In this document: positions 14,514 through 21,764 of the stretch, piece after piece | How the letters are laid out: every line of letters starts with the position of its first letter | Numbering within the stretch: position 1 is the stretch's first letter | Origin: CAZOOA01 sp964581355 | Lineage (GTDB): Bacteria > Bacillota > Dethiobacteria > DTU022 > UBA8154 | Assembly (NCBI GenBank): GCA_964581355.1 | Contig: CAZOOA010000038.1 | Location: 1-25,630, forward strand | Length of the DNA stretch: 25,630 nt | Direction of reading: 5' to 3' | Translations under genes and position numbers: made by a program | The notes under the pieces: generated by a model | Seen by the model: only the letters and a program-made list of their open reading frames with translations | Told to the model about the DNA's origin: nothing | The model's database searches: none

Positions 14514-17342
14514 CTAATTCAGGATTTTCCAAAAGACTACGGCTGCTTCGGCCCGGGTGGCCTTGGAGCCCGGGTTAAATGATCCCGCGGAACCCTGGAC
14601 CAGTTCCCGGCTGTAAAGCTCATAGACATGTTCCCAGGCCCAGGAAGGAATTTCATCGTAATCATTAAATGCCGTTTTTAGCTTTTCCTCCAGGTTTTCA
14701 ATATTATCCTCATTGGAGTCTCCGGGTTGGGAAGTATGCAGGGCGAGATTGGTCATCGCTGCCAGTTCAGACCGGGTAATGGGGTTATGAGGCCGAAATG
14801 TACCATCTTCGTACCCCTGAACTACACCTTTTTCTACAGCTAGGGCAACAGCCTCTTCAGCCCAGGAAGGAAGGTCATCTTTGAATTCCCCTCCAACCTT
14901 TTGCCCGGGGTTTTCATCGGCCCAAAAGACACGCTGCAGCAGTGCCACATATTCTGCCCGGGATACTGTCCGGTCGGGGCGTATGGTTTTATCCCCGTAG
15001 CCCTGAAGGATGCCTGCTTCTACCAGGTCCAACAGGTATGTTTTGCCCCAGTGGCCTTCGAGATCAATGAACGGAAGATCATTTCCCGGCTTTTCGTCGT
15101 CTTTGTCAGTCCCGTTATCCAGGCGTGGCAGCTTTTCGTCGCTTTCTTTCCAGGCTTCTTTATCTTCAGCTTCCAGGCCCTTAATCATTTCCACATGGTC
15201 GATGAAGATGCGTCCGGTTTTGGGGTAATCATCGGTGCGCATTTCCGGAACCTGGACCAGGTAAATGCTGCTTAATGTGAGGGGTTGTGGCCACGAGGGG
15301 TCTACGGCACCCTGGACGCGCTTCCAACCGCTCCAGTCTATTTCATCGGCCAGGTCCACGTAGCGGCGTGTTCCGCCGGCATCAAAGATTTCTGCCCGGA
15401 GCCAGTATTTGCTGTTATCGCCATAAATGTAGGCAGAGACTCCCAACACCCGTTCGCTCATGGAAATTCTTCCCGATCCCAACTGTCCGTAAGCAATCAT
15501 GACCCCGTCTTCTTTCTTGCTGAAATCATATTCCAGTCGTCCGGACCGCTCGCCCCTGTAGATGTAATTTGTATTCTTTTCAATTTTAAAACTTCCCGGC
15601 AGGCCGGGAGGATGGCTGCGGAACTCCGTGGTCTGCCATTCACGGAAGGTGAAAAATGGTTCCAACTTGCCGCCAATCCGCAGGGGAATTTCCTTTTTGA
15701 AGCCGTCAATTTCTGCTGTCAGGGTTCCAAACCCTTCTTCTTCCGCGTAATAGGTATTTTCCTTAACGGTGCCCAGGTCTGCTTCCCAGGTAACGCTGGA
15801 TGGCCCCGCTTCCAGGGTAAGTCCGTCCTTTGTCTTAACCTGCACTGTCAGCGGCATTTTTTGACCGGGTAGCAGTTGTATTACATCAGGGGTCACAGAA
15901 AGGGAGACAAGGTCTTCTCCACCGTAAATATAGACAGTCTTTTCTTCTGAAGCGCCCTGGTAGGATACTTTAAGGGTAACTTCGCCTTGCTTTTTGGCTT
16001 TCAGGGTTCCGTCAACCACCTCTGCTTGTTCTCTGTCCGATACCTCCCAGCGCAGATCTTCCGGGGAAATATCCAGGGGATGATAATGGCGGTCATGACC
16101 GGTAACCCTGTAATCAGCTTCCGTCCCGATCAGCAGGCCTTTTTCACCTCGCACGAACAGCTTGTCCGCGTCAGTTTTCGGGGCGCGGTTAAAGATGCCG
16201 ATGGCATTGGGCAGGGCCCTTTGGCTTCCATAAATTGGGCGGTTAATGATATTCGGCTGAAGTTCTCCTAGGTGGCGGGCCACCATGGATGTGGAACCAC
16301 CGCCGTCCAGGTTTAGTGCACGATCTATACCCAGGCTGCTTAAAAATACGGACAGTTCTTCCATGGTAACCCCGGACAAAAGCGATGAGCCGTCGATGGT
16401 TACAAAATATATTTTTTTCCCTTCTGCATCGATGCCTACAGCAGTCCGGGGTGCCCGGGAGGCCCCGGGCGAAGTGAGTCTGCCCGGATCAACTGGGTCC
16501 CCCTGGTCAACGACCACAATATGTCCACCCACAGAAGTGTCCAGGTTCATATCGGGAATCAGGCCCAGGGTATACTCCACCTGGCTGCCGGGAAGAGCAT
16601 GACGTTCCAAAAATTCAGCGCCGCTTCCTTCAGCGATTAAAACAAAACCATCAGCAGGGACAGGTGCGGTTGACTTTGTCTCTTCCACCCGTGTAACCCT
16701 GCCCCCTTGTACCGTTACCTGGAGGACAGGCTCTCCAAAGAAAGAGGAAGCAACCTCCCTGCCCCAGTTGCGGTCATAGAGATAGATGCGGTTGCCGCTG
16801 GCGTAGGTCTGATTATAGCCATAGAGACTGTGTTGATGTTCCCCGTCACAGGTAATTCGGCCGTTAAAGCCCCAGCTTAAAATATGGGCGGTCTTTTGTT
16901 CATCGATACCAAAACCAAAGTAGGAACGGTTGTCTGTAGGAGAGGAAAGGATTTTGCCGTTTTCCATATGTAACCCGAAAGGAGCAGCAGGCCGGGTCAA
17001 ATGGAACAGATCGGCGTTAACTGCAGCCACGGCGTCCTGATCTGTGGCCATGTCTTTCACTGTTTGCCGGTTATTAAATCCTTCCCGTGGATGCATGGCC
17101 TGTACTTCAGCGTAGGGGTTATCCAGTTCGACGACCAGTTTTCTGGCTCTTGTGGAATTTTCCCCGATTTTCAAGTTGTACGTTCGAAGATAGGTGCCTT
17201 CACCGAGTTTTTCTTCTGCAGTCCGGGTATAGCTCATACCCAACGCAGACAGGTTGTTCCCAGCTGAGGCCGTATTGTTTGAGAACAGGCACAACAGGCC
17301 AATTGCAAAAAAGATGAATGTAAAGATTATTAATCGCTTCAC
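14514..17342 (-). CDS. S-layer-anchored phosphodiester glycosidase-family (NAGPA) protein
   Basis: A secreted 942-residue multidomain protein. The signal peptide is 1-27 (cleavage after ASA). Residues about 105-385 match the NAGPA/phosphodiester glycosidase fold, with VNADLF, RTAVGID, and the signature LNLDGGGSTSMV (344-355). Two Ig-like (BIG2-type) domains follow at about 395-475 and 477-556. A jelly-roll-like, possibly carbohydrate-binding, module is at about 560-722, then an acidic linker. Three SLH repeats end the protein (about 755-806, 819-867, 891-940); these bind pyruvylated secondary cell-wall polymer. NAGPA proteins remove sugars from phosphodiester-linked glycans, so a role in cell-wall or exopolymer trimming is likely. 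The start is GTG 17342 with GGAGG seven bases upstream. It is monocistronic and ends at the 14428-14454 terminator. Confidence 0.9.
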   Translation of the reverse strand: MKRLIIFTFIFFAIGLLCLFSNNTASAGNNLSALGMSYTRTAEEKLGEGTYLRTYNLKIGENSTRARKLVVELDNPYAEVQAMHPREGFNNRQTVKDMATDQDAVAAVNADLFHLTRPAAPFGLHMENGKILSSPTDNRSYFGFGIDEQKTAHILSWGFNGRITCDGEHQHSLYGYNQTYASGNRIYLYDRNWGREVASSFFGEPVLQVTVQGGRVTRVEETKSTAPVPADGFVLIAEGSGAEFLERHALPGSQVEYTLGLIPDMNLDTSVGGHIVVVDQGDPVDPGRLTSPGASRAPRTAVGIDAEGKKIYFVTIDGSSLLSGVTMEELSVFLSSLGIDRALNLDGGGSTSMVARHLGELQPNIINRPIYGSQRALPNAIGIFNRAPKTDADKLFVRGEKGLLIGTEADYRVTGHDRHYHPLDISPEDLRWEVSDREQAEVVDGTLKAKKQGEVTLKVSYQGASEEKTVYIYGGEDLVSLSVTPDVIQLLPGQKMPLTVQVKTKDGLTLEAGPSSVTWEADLGTVKENTYYAEEEGFGTLTAEIDGFKKEIPLRIGGKLEPFFTFREWQTTEFRSHPPGLPGSFKIEKNTNYIYRGERSGRLEYDFSKKEDGVMIAYGQLGSGRISMSERVLGVSAYIYGDNSKYWLRAEIFDAGGTRRYVDLADEIDWSGWKRVQGAVDPSWPQPLTLSSIYLVQVPEMRTDDYPKTGRIFIDHVEMIKGLEAEDKEAWKESDEKLPRLDNGTDKDDEKPGNDLPFIDLEGHWGKTYLLDLVEAGILQGYGDKTIRPDRTVSRAEYVALLQRVFWADENPGQKVGGEFKDDLPSWAEEAVALAVEKGVVQGYEDGTFRPHNPITRSELAAMTNLALHTSQPGDSNEDNIENLEEKLKTAFNDYDEIPSWAWEHVYELYSRELVQGSAGSFNPGSKATRAEAAVVFWKILN

Positions 17343-17469
17343 GTATTATCCTCCGCCCCGTCGTTTTTTTCCATTATACCACAGGCAAGGCTGATTATAG
17401 CAAGTTTTATTTGCAAGAAAAAAAAGCCAATATATCCCTGTGAACATTTTCAGGTTGGACCAGGTAGTG

Positions 17470-17680
17470 TATAATTTGGGATGGAACCACTGACACATGG
17501 ATCCGTCAAAGGTGAGCAGAAAAGGCTTACTTTGGGTGCCTTGCCGACAGTTTTCAACTGCGGAAGCCTGCTGCCGGTTCATTCCTGGTATGCTGGTATT
17601 CAGGAAACCGGTTCGTGATACGTCAGATCTAAAGAAAGGAAGATGACCTGGACTGACCCCAGGGCAAACTGTTCCAGGCT
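17470..17680 (+). promoter_or_regulatory. Putative promoter and structured 5' leader of the uppP homologue
   Basis: A TATAAT box is at 17470-17475, with only a weak -35. The following roughly 200 bases have no ORF but can fold. AGGCTT (17523-17528) pairs with AAGCCT (17564-17569), enclosing CCG-A-CAGTT-TTC-AACTG-CGG (17544-17563). A second hairpin, CCGGT-TCA-TTCCTG with CAGGAA-ACCGG, spans 17574-17611. I do not recognise a known riboswitch or T-box motif. The remaining bases 17343-17469 show nothing coding. Confidence 0.4.
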
Positions 17681-18562
17681 TTGCAACTCAACATGACATT
17701 TTTTGAAGCTCTGTTACTCGGAATAATTCAAGGTGTTTTCATGTTTCTACCCGTTAGCTCCACCAGTCATCTGGTGCTGATGCAGCATTTGTTGATTCGC
17801 CATGGATCTGCACTTCCTCCGCCGGATAGTCCGGAAATGATCCTTTTTGACCTGGTAGTGCACGTAGGGACTTTGGTATCGATCGCTTTCGTCTTTCGCC
17901 GCAGTCTCCAGATTTTTTTGTCCAATTTCAGCAAGGATGTTTCGCGTTTGTTGCAAAAAGAAAACCGTTTTCGGGAGCGGGAATTTCTTTATTTCCGCCT
18001 GGGATTGCTCGGCCTGTTTTCCGTTTTGGTCACAGCGGCTGTTGGGCTGCCTTTAAAAACGTTATTCGAGCAGGCATTTGCCCATCCTGTTGTCCTGGGA
18101 GTTACCCTGACCATTACCGGGATTTTGCTCTACTCCACCGACATTATCGGACCCCGGAAACTCGGCTTACGAAAAGTATCTCTGCCAATTGCTGCAGTCA
18201 TTGGGGCAGCCCAGGGCTTGGCCCTTCTTCCGGGGGTTAGCCGTAGTGGGACGACAATAGCTTTTGCGTTGTTTGCAGGTTTGAAGCGGCGCTGGGCTGC
18301 AGAATACAGCTTTTTTATTGCTTTTCCAACAATCCTGGGGGCAACGGCCTTACAGGGCCTGCAGGTTGGTCAAATGGGTGGTGCTATTAACCTGGGATTG
18401 ACAGAGTTGGCAGTGGGTTTTATTACGGCCGCCCTGGTGGGGATTGGTGCCCTATACCTTGTTCTTAAGCTGTTGTACCGGGCGAGATTCCGCTTTTTTT
18501 CTTATTATGTCTGGACCCTGGCAGCGGTTATTTTGCTTTCTTCGTTCCTTGGCATTTTGTAA
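17681..18562 (+). CDS. uppP: UppP/BacA-family membrane protein with altered active-site glutamates
   Basis: An integral membrane protein of the undecaprenyl-pyrophosphate phosphatase (BacA) family, 293 residues with about eight helices. The second motif PGVSRSG (184-190) and His30 are intact. In the first motif the family consensus EGLTEFLPVSSTGH reads QGVFMFLPVSSTSH (17-30). Glu17 is Gln and Glu21 is Met compared with E. coli BacA, where both glutamates belong to the active site. It may therefore have weak or no phosphatase activity, or belong to a subgroup with another lipid-carrier role such as polyprenyl-phosphate handling; the symbol denotes family only. The start is unclear: TTG 17681 or ATG 17693, neither with a strong SD; an in-frame TGA lies shortly upstream. 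It sits behind a long structured leader. Confidence 0.8.
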   Translation: MQLNMTFFEALLLGIIQGVFMFLPVSSTSHLVLMQHLLIRHGSALPPPDSPEMILFDLVVHVGTLVSIAFVFRRSLQIFLSNFSKDVSRLLQKENRFREREFLYFRLGLLGLFSVLVTAAVGLPLKTLFEQAFAHPVVLGVTLTITGILLYSTDIIGPRKLGLRKVSLPIAAVIGAAQGLALLPGVSRSGTTIAFALFAGLKRRWAAEYSFFIAFPTILGATALQGLQVGQMGGAINLGLTELAVGFITAALVGIGALYLVLKLLYRARFRFFSYYVWTLAAVILLSSFLGIL

Positions 18563-18925
18563 GCTAGCCGGAAAAATCAAGTCAAGGTTTTACCCAGGCA
18601 AAATTTTCGTTGCTTAAACTATGGTTATTGGCAGGGCGGTGCAATACTTTTACCTTTCAAATTGTTCAGGGTCGCATTTATTATATTTCCCGGGCAATGT
18701 TTTCTTCCAAAAACTGTGGGGACTGTTGCAGCGCTTTCAGAACGCAGCGGAGAACCGGAAGGGAAAGCGCCAGAGCTGTTCCCCAGTTTCACGGAGTGTG
18801 GCTTAAAATAGGCTGAGCAATTACTATCCTACCCTGAGAAAATAAATAACTGTTGCATATAGGTCCGCGAGTTTTTGATTAAAATTTTCATCCTTTTGCT
18901 GGTGGAGCGGAGCTTCATGGATGTC
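18563..18925. other. Intergenic stretch with structured element and repeat, no gene supported
   Basis: It holds a nested hairpin (18711-18789) and a diverged repeat (18829-18930). Open frames here lack an SD and overlap the palindromic structure, so I do not call a gene. Confidence 0.5.
18711..18789 (+). ncRNA. Candidate structured RNA: three nested stems
   Basis: Outer stem: AAACTG-t-GGG (18711-18720) with CCCCAGTTT (18781-18789), extendable by a few pairs. Inner stem: GCGCTTTC (18731-18738) with GAAAGCGC (18763-18770), eight perfect pairs. Apical: CGG-AGAA-CCG (18748-18757). No T-run follows, so this is not a simple terminator. Whether it is transcribed is unknown; it does not match an RNA family I recognise. 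Confidence 0.4.
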
Positions 18926-18930
18926 TTATA
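18829..18930 (+). repeat. Diverged intergenic repeat copy A (partner at 20888-21000)
   Basis: Shares with copy B: CTACCCTGA(G)AAAATAA followed by TAACTGTYGC, ATTTTCATCCTTYTGMTGGTG, and GTCTTAT near the end. Block distances are 55 and 39 bases here, 59 and 44 in copy B. Its right end touches the stop codon of the minus-strand gene at 18926. Confidence 0.6.
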
Positions 18931-19615
18931 AAAAATACTTTTCTGCAGCCACTTCCTGCAGCAGCTTTTTCCCCCAAAAGATTGCCAGGATACTTACGGG
19001 CAGCATAAGTAACCCGCTGATGATAGAAATCACTCCCTGGATTTCAATTTGCAGGGCCAGTCCAGCAAAAGCGGCCAGGGAAAGCAATCCCGAGGCCCAC
19101 AGCAAAACACCCGCCGCCTTTGCCATTCCTCTTTCAAAGAGCAGCTTATAACCGATTAAAAGCGCTGCAGCACCAAAACAGGCATACCCCAGTTGGTTGA
19201 GAAAGTATGAGATTGAGGTGCCTCCGTCATGGAAGAACCAGGGTTTTGCCAGGGACATCTCCCCTTCGGTCAGCAGCCCGGGCAGGTAAACGTATTGTGA
19301 AGTGTAAGCGATGCTGACCAGCACAGCATAAATGACCAGGAAAATAATTCCCACCTGGTCCAGCAGCGGGGTGCGCAAGTTTGTGTCCAGGGAGAAAGCC
19401 AGTGTGACCAAAAGAATGATCAGGGCCGGGGCAATCAGAGAGGCGATAAAAAAATTGGCCATGTAAAGTGAAGGATCTTGTGCGATTTGCTCCAACTGTT
19501 CCCCCACCGTTCCCTGCACCTCTGAAATGAACATCAGTATGGGCCATAACAGCAGGACAATAGTTAACAGCAGGCCACCCCAAAACAGGCCCATTCCGCT
19601 CTTTTTCTTGTTCAT
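18926..19615 (-). CDS. Six-helix integral membrane protein of unknown function
   Basis: I do not recognise the family. The 229-residue protein has about six hydrophobic segments (roughly 9-31, 49-75, 86-109, 130-155, 163-185, 188-212) and a short Lys-rich N-terminus (MNKKKSG). A 15-20-residue loop with LLTEGEMSLAKPWFFHDGG lies between helices three and four and probably faces outside. No catalytic motif or charged membrane residue suggests a mechanism. ATG 19615 is the first possible start because an in-frame TAG lies six bases before it; the nearest strong SD (AAGGAG) is rather far at about 13 bases. It stands alone between plus-strand genes. Confidence 0.75.
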   Translation of the reverse strand: MNKKKSGMGLFWGGLLLTIVLLLWPILMFISEVQGTVGEQLEQIAQDPSLYMANFFIASLIAPALIILLVTLAFSLDTNLRTPLLDQVGIIFLVIYAVLVSIAYTSQYVYLPGLLTEGEMSLAKPWFFHDGGTSISYFLNQLGYACFGAAALLIGYKLLFERGMAKAAGVLLWASGLLSLAAFAGLALQIEIQGVISIISGLLMLPVSILAIFWGKKLLQEVAAEKYFL

Positions 19616-20052
19616 CCTTTGCTATTTACTCCTTTCCTTTTTTCCTTGTTCGTTGCTGTTCGTTGCTTGTAAATCTGGCGCAAGTGAATCAAGTGAATAA
19701 TCATCGCCTGCCTGCAAGGATTGCCCTGCAGCAGCCAGGGGTGATTGCAACCTTTGGGAAACTACTTGTTGAACCGTAAGGCTTTACGCAAAAATGTGAT
19801 TGTTTTACCTGCCACCATTCGATTCTTCAATAAATAGTTTACCATATTTCAAAAGCTCCTGACAAAATCTTCGATATTGGCGGGCAGCTTTTTTTATTAT
19901 TATTTCTTTTTTCGGGGCCATTTTATTTTTTTTTGAGATTTCTTTGAGAATAATGAATTATACTGGACTAAAATGTGTGGACAAGTAATTAGCTTGCCTG
20001 GAGTTGTTTGCTTTTGATCGGCGAGCCTATTCTGAACGAAGGAGTGATGCCT
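19616..20052. other. Intergenic stretch with tandem repeats and possible terminator
   Basis: It contains two perfect copies of GTTCGTTGCT (19648-19667) and two of CAAGTGAAT (19681-19698). Small plus-strand hairpins are at 19724-19740 (CCCTG/CAGGG) and 19775-19788... ending at 19788 (CGTAA-GGCT-TTACG). A possible terminator lies at 19852-19895. A TATACT box (19959-19964) may serve the RDD gene, but no good -35 is seen. Confidence 0.5.
19852..19895 (+). terminator. Possible intrinsic terminator with T-run, no upstream plus-strand gene
   Basis: AAAGCT (19852-19857) pairs with AGCTTT (19886-19891), and seven Ts follow (19889-19895). The inner part pairs weakly. Nothing annotated on the plus strand lies directly upstream, so it would end a small RNA or a leader transcript if real. 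Confidence 0.3.
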
Positions 20053-20697
20053 GTGTCAGCCAACTGGTTTCTGCAAAGGGATGGCAATAGTTACGGCCCT
20101 TATTCCTGGGAACAGTTTCAGGAGTATTCCCGTGAGGGGAGAATTACTAGAGATGATCTTGTCAAGAGCGAACAGATGATACAGTGGTCCAGGGCGGCTG
20201 ATGTGCCGGGGCTATTCTCTTCGCCCCCTCCACCACCCTCGCATGGAAAAACTCCAGGTCAGCCAGTCTCCGCTGCAGGAATGAAATATGTTAGTGTGGG
20301 ACTACGGTTTGTGGCCTTGATTATCGACAGCGCGGTCTTTTTTGTCCTGGGATTTATTATCGCATTGTTTACGGGGGACACGACTTCTGCGGGATACGCT
20401 ATGGAAGGGGGGCCTGTCTTTTTCCAGTTTTTCCTGGGGATGGCCTATTATCTTTTAATGGAAGGAATGCTGGGCGCGACCCTGGGCAAGATGGCGGTCG
20501 GTATTACTGTACGGAAGCCCGACGGGAGCATCTGCGGCATAGGTCCGGCTTTGATCCGCAATATCCTGCGTATGGTGGACTTTTTACCTTTCTTTTACCT
20601 GCTGGGTGCCGTATTGATTTGGGTTTCCCCGCAGCGCCAGCGCCTAGGTGACCGGGTGGCCGGGACAGTGGTCGTGAAGAAATCGGGCCTGTCGTAA
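20053..20697 (+). CDS. GYF-domain plus RDD-domain membrane protein
   Basis: The N-terminus (residues 5-55) is a GYF_2-type domain, recognisable in WFLQRDGNSYGPYSWEQF and the closing WSRAADVPGLF; such domains bind proline-rich peptides. A Pro/Ser linker (56-70) leads to an RDD domain (about 78-210) with three to four membrane helices, the Arg/Asp pair in LRFVALIIDS and the C-terminal QRLGDRVAGTVVV. RDD proteins are small membrane proteins, some linked to ion transport. I choose GTG 20053 because AAGGAG lies eight bases before it; ATG 20047 is too close to that SD, and the longer TTG frame from 20008 lacks one. The result is 214 residues. A zinc-ribbon-like remnant follows within 20 bases. Confidence 0.8.
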   Translation: MSANWFLQRDGNSYGPYSWEQFQEYSREGRITRDDLVKSEQMIQWSRAADVPGLFSSPPPPPSHGKTPGQPVSAAGMKYVSVGLRFVALIIDSAVFFVLGFIIALFTGDTTSAGYAMEGGPVFFQFFLGMAYYLLMEGMLGATLGKMAVGITVRKPDGSICGIGPALIRNILRMVDFLPFFYLLGAVLIWVSPQRQRLGDRVAGTVVVKKSGLS

Positions 20698-20717
20698 AAG
20701 GATAGATAAGGGGGTTG

Positions 20718-20838
20718 TTGGCAGAGCACAAGCAGTGCCTGTTTTGTGGCGAAGAAGTTTGTACCCTGGCATCCAGGTGCCGAAGATCCCAGTCCTCCCA
20801 TTTCCGAGGTGGCAGCGATCAACAAAAACCGGCTTTAA
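20718..20838 (+). pseudogene. Zinc-ribbon gene remnant, probably frameshifted
   Basis: After AAGGGGG (20708-20714), a TTG frame encodes KQCLFCGEEVCTLASRCR, close to the common CxxCGEE...A.kC zinc ribbon of small regulatory or membrane proteins. The expected second CxxC half is lost: after TGC 20778 this frame becomes Arg/Ser-rich nonsense. A +1 shift gives AEDPSPPISEVAAINKNRL and a stop at 20836-20838. A +1 frameshift or decay is the simplest reading. If intact in relatives, it would be co-expressed with the RDD gene upstream. Confidence 0.4.
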
Positions 20839-20887
20839 ATCAAGCAAAAGCTATAGTGAAAGAGGCCATCTGGTTGATGATTGTGAA

Positions 20888-21000
20888 CTACCCTGAAAAT
20901 AATAACTGTCGCTTAAAATTCTTGCTCATGACAACGCTGGCCGCGCATTTTCATCCTTCTGATGGTGCCCCGTTTTGTGGGAGCATGGGGGTCTTATTAT
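20888..21000 (+). repeat. Diverged intergenic repeat copy B (partner at 18829-18930)
   Basis: Matches copy A in CTACCCTGA, AATAACTGTCGC, ATTTTCATCCTTCTGATGGTG and GTCTTAT, in order. It lies at the boundary between the GC-richer left part and the AT-rich lipoprotein cluster. Confidence 0.6.
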
Positions 21001-21024
21001 AAAATGACCAGGAGGTAGACAGAA

Positions 21025-21612
21025 GTGAAGAACAATTTTTATTTGACTTTAGCAGGCTTGCTGGTTTTCTCAATAATGTTTGTAGTTGGTTGCGGCAATG
21101 GAGACGAAGTACAGGACGCCGCCCCTGACCCCGAAGTTTTAGAAGAAGCGACAGTAGAAGACCCTGAAATTATAGAAGAAGATGTATCAGAGGCGGACGA
21201 AGATTTCGAGTTTGATATCCTATCTAGAGATTTAGAAGTCGGAACGGGTACAGGTATGCACGGAGATCCTTACATTGTTGAAGTAGGGGAAACCTTTACA
21301 GGGAACATTACAGATTATGTAACAGGAACACCTAAACTTTATTATGAATTACCTGCTGAGCCTGGAACTAGTTATACTGCTACTTTGATTGTAACGGACA
21401 CGAATATGGACAGTGACCATTTTTCGGTCAGTATGCTTTTTCGTGATGGGTCTTATGGGATGGCAGAGACAGGTGAAATAGAGGGATTAGATTCGCTCGG
21501 GCAACCCATAGAACTCACATTAACACCTGAATCAGATCATCTTTTTGTCGGTATCGAAGCAAATGCTTTAGGTTATGATGTATTTTACGAATTTACGGTC
21601 AATGAAAACTGA
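21025..21612 (+). CDS. Small surface lipoprotein of unknown function
   Basis: A 195-residue lipoprotein: hydrophobic signal 4-21 with lipobox VVGC and lipidated Cys23. A very acidic spacer (about 27-67) follows. The C-terminal 120 residues look like a beta-sandwich, with regular Y/F/V alternation in IVEVGETFTGNI, PKLYYELPAEPGTSYTATLIV and DVFYEFTVNEN. That is somewhat reminiscent of PPC-type domains, but this is a guess. The start is GTG 21025 with AGGAGG nine bases upstream. A 29-codon frame right after the stop encodes a similar C-terminus, pointing to a decayed tandem paralogue. It is the first gene of the AT-rich cluster. Confidence 0.75.
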   Translation: MKNNFYLTLAGLLVFSIMFVVGCGNGDEVQDAAPDPEVLEEATVEDPEIIEEDVSEADEDFEFDILSRDLEVGTGTGMHGDPYIVEVGETFTGNITDYVTGTPKLYYELPAEPGTSYTATLIVTDTNMDSDHFSVSMLFRDGSYGMAETGEIEGLDSLGQPIELTLTPESDHLFVGIEANALGYDVFYEFTVNEN

Positions 21613-21701
21613 TGACTGACGAACCTTATTTGGATTTTATAATACAAACAAATGTTACCAGTGATGATGTGTTTTTTGAGTTTAAAGTAATAGAGGTATA
21701 A
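21612..21701 (+). pseudogene. C-terminal fragment of a paralogue of the preceding lipoprotein
   Basis: ATG 21612 overlaps the TGA of the previous gene (TGATG). The 29-residue frame ends YLDFIIQTNVTSDDVFFEFK then VIEV. It aligns without gaps in its last 20 or so residues with the end of the preceding protein (LFVGIEANALGYDVFYEFTV), sharing L, I, N, DVF, EF and V. It most likely remains from a tandem duplication that lost its 5' part, though a translated mini-protein is possible. Confidence 0.55.
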
Positions 21702-21764
21702 AACAAAATAAAGATTAGAGGAGGTTTGGGGTTTTATCTAAATGTGGATAAAACTCAAATCAGA

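Noticed and set aside
15285..15872. Plus-strand open frame of 195 codons inside the SLH-protein gene
   Set aside because: Antisense to a clear multidomain protein; Cys/Phe/Pro-rich translation typical of a shadow frame.
17346..17582. Minus-strand open frame upstream of the SLH protein
   Set aside because: No SD or membrane/domain pattern; it runs antisense through the uppP leader hairpins.
18610..18816. Two overlapping plus-strand frames of 60-70 codons
   Set aside because: No SD, low-complexity translation, and the sequence is better explained by the nested hairpin at 18711-18789.
20715..21002. Intact 95-residue protein downstream of the RDD gene
   Set aside because: Only the first 20 or so residues look like a zinc ribbon; the rest runs through repeat copy B and lacks any protein-like pattern.
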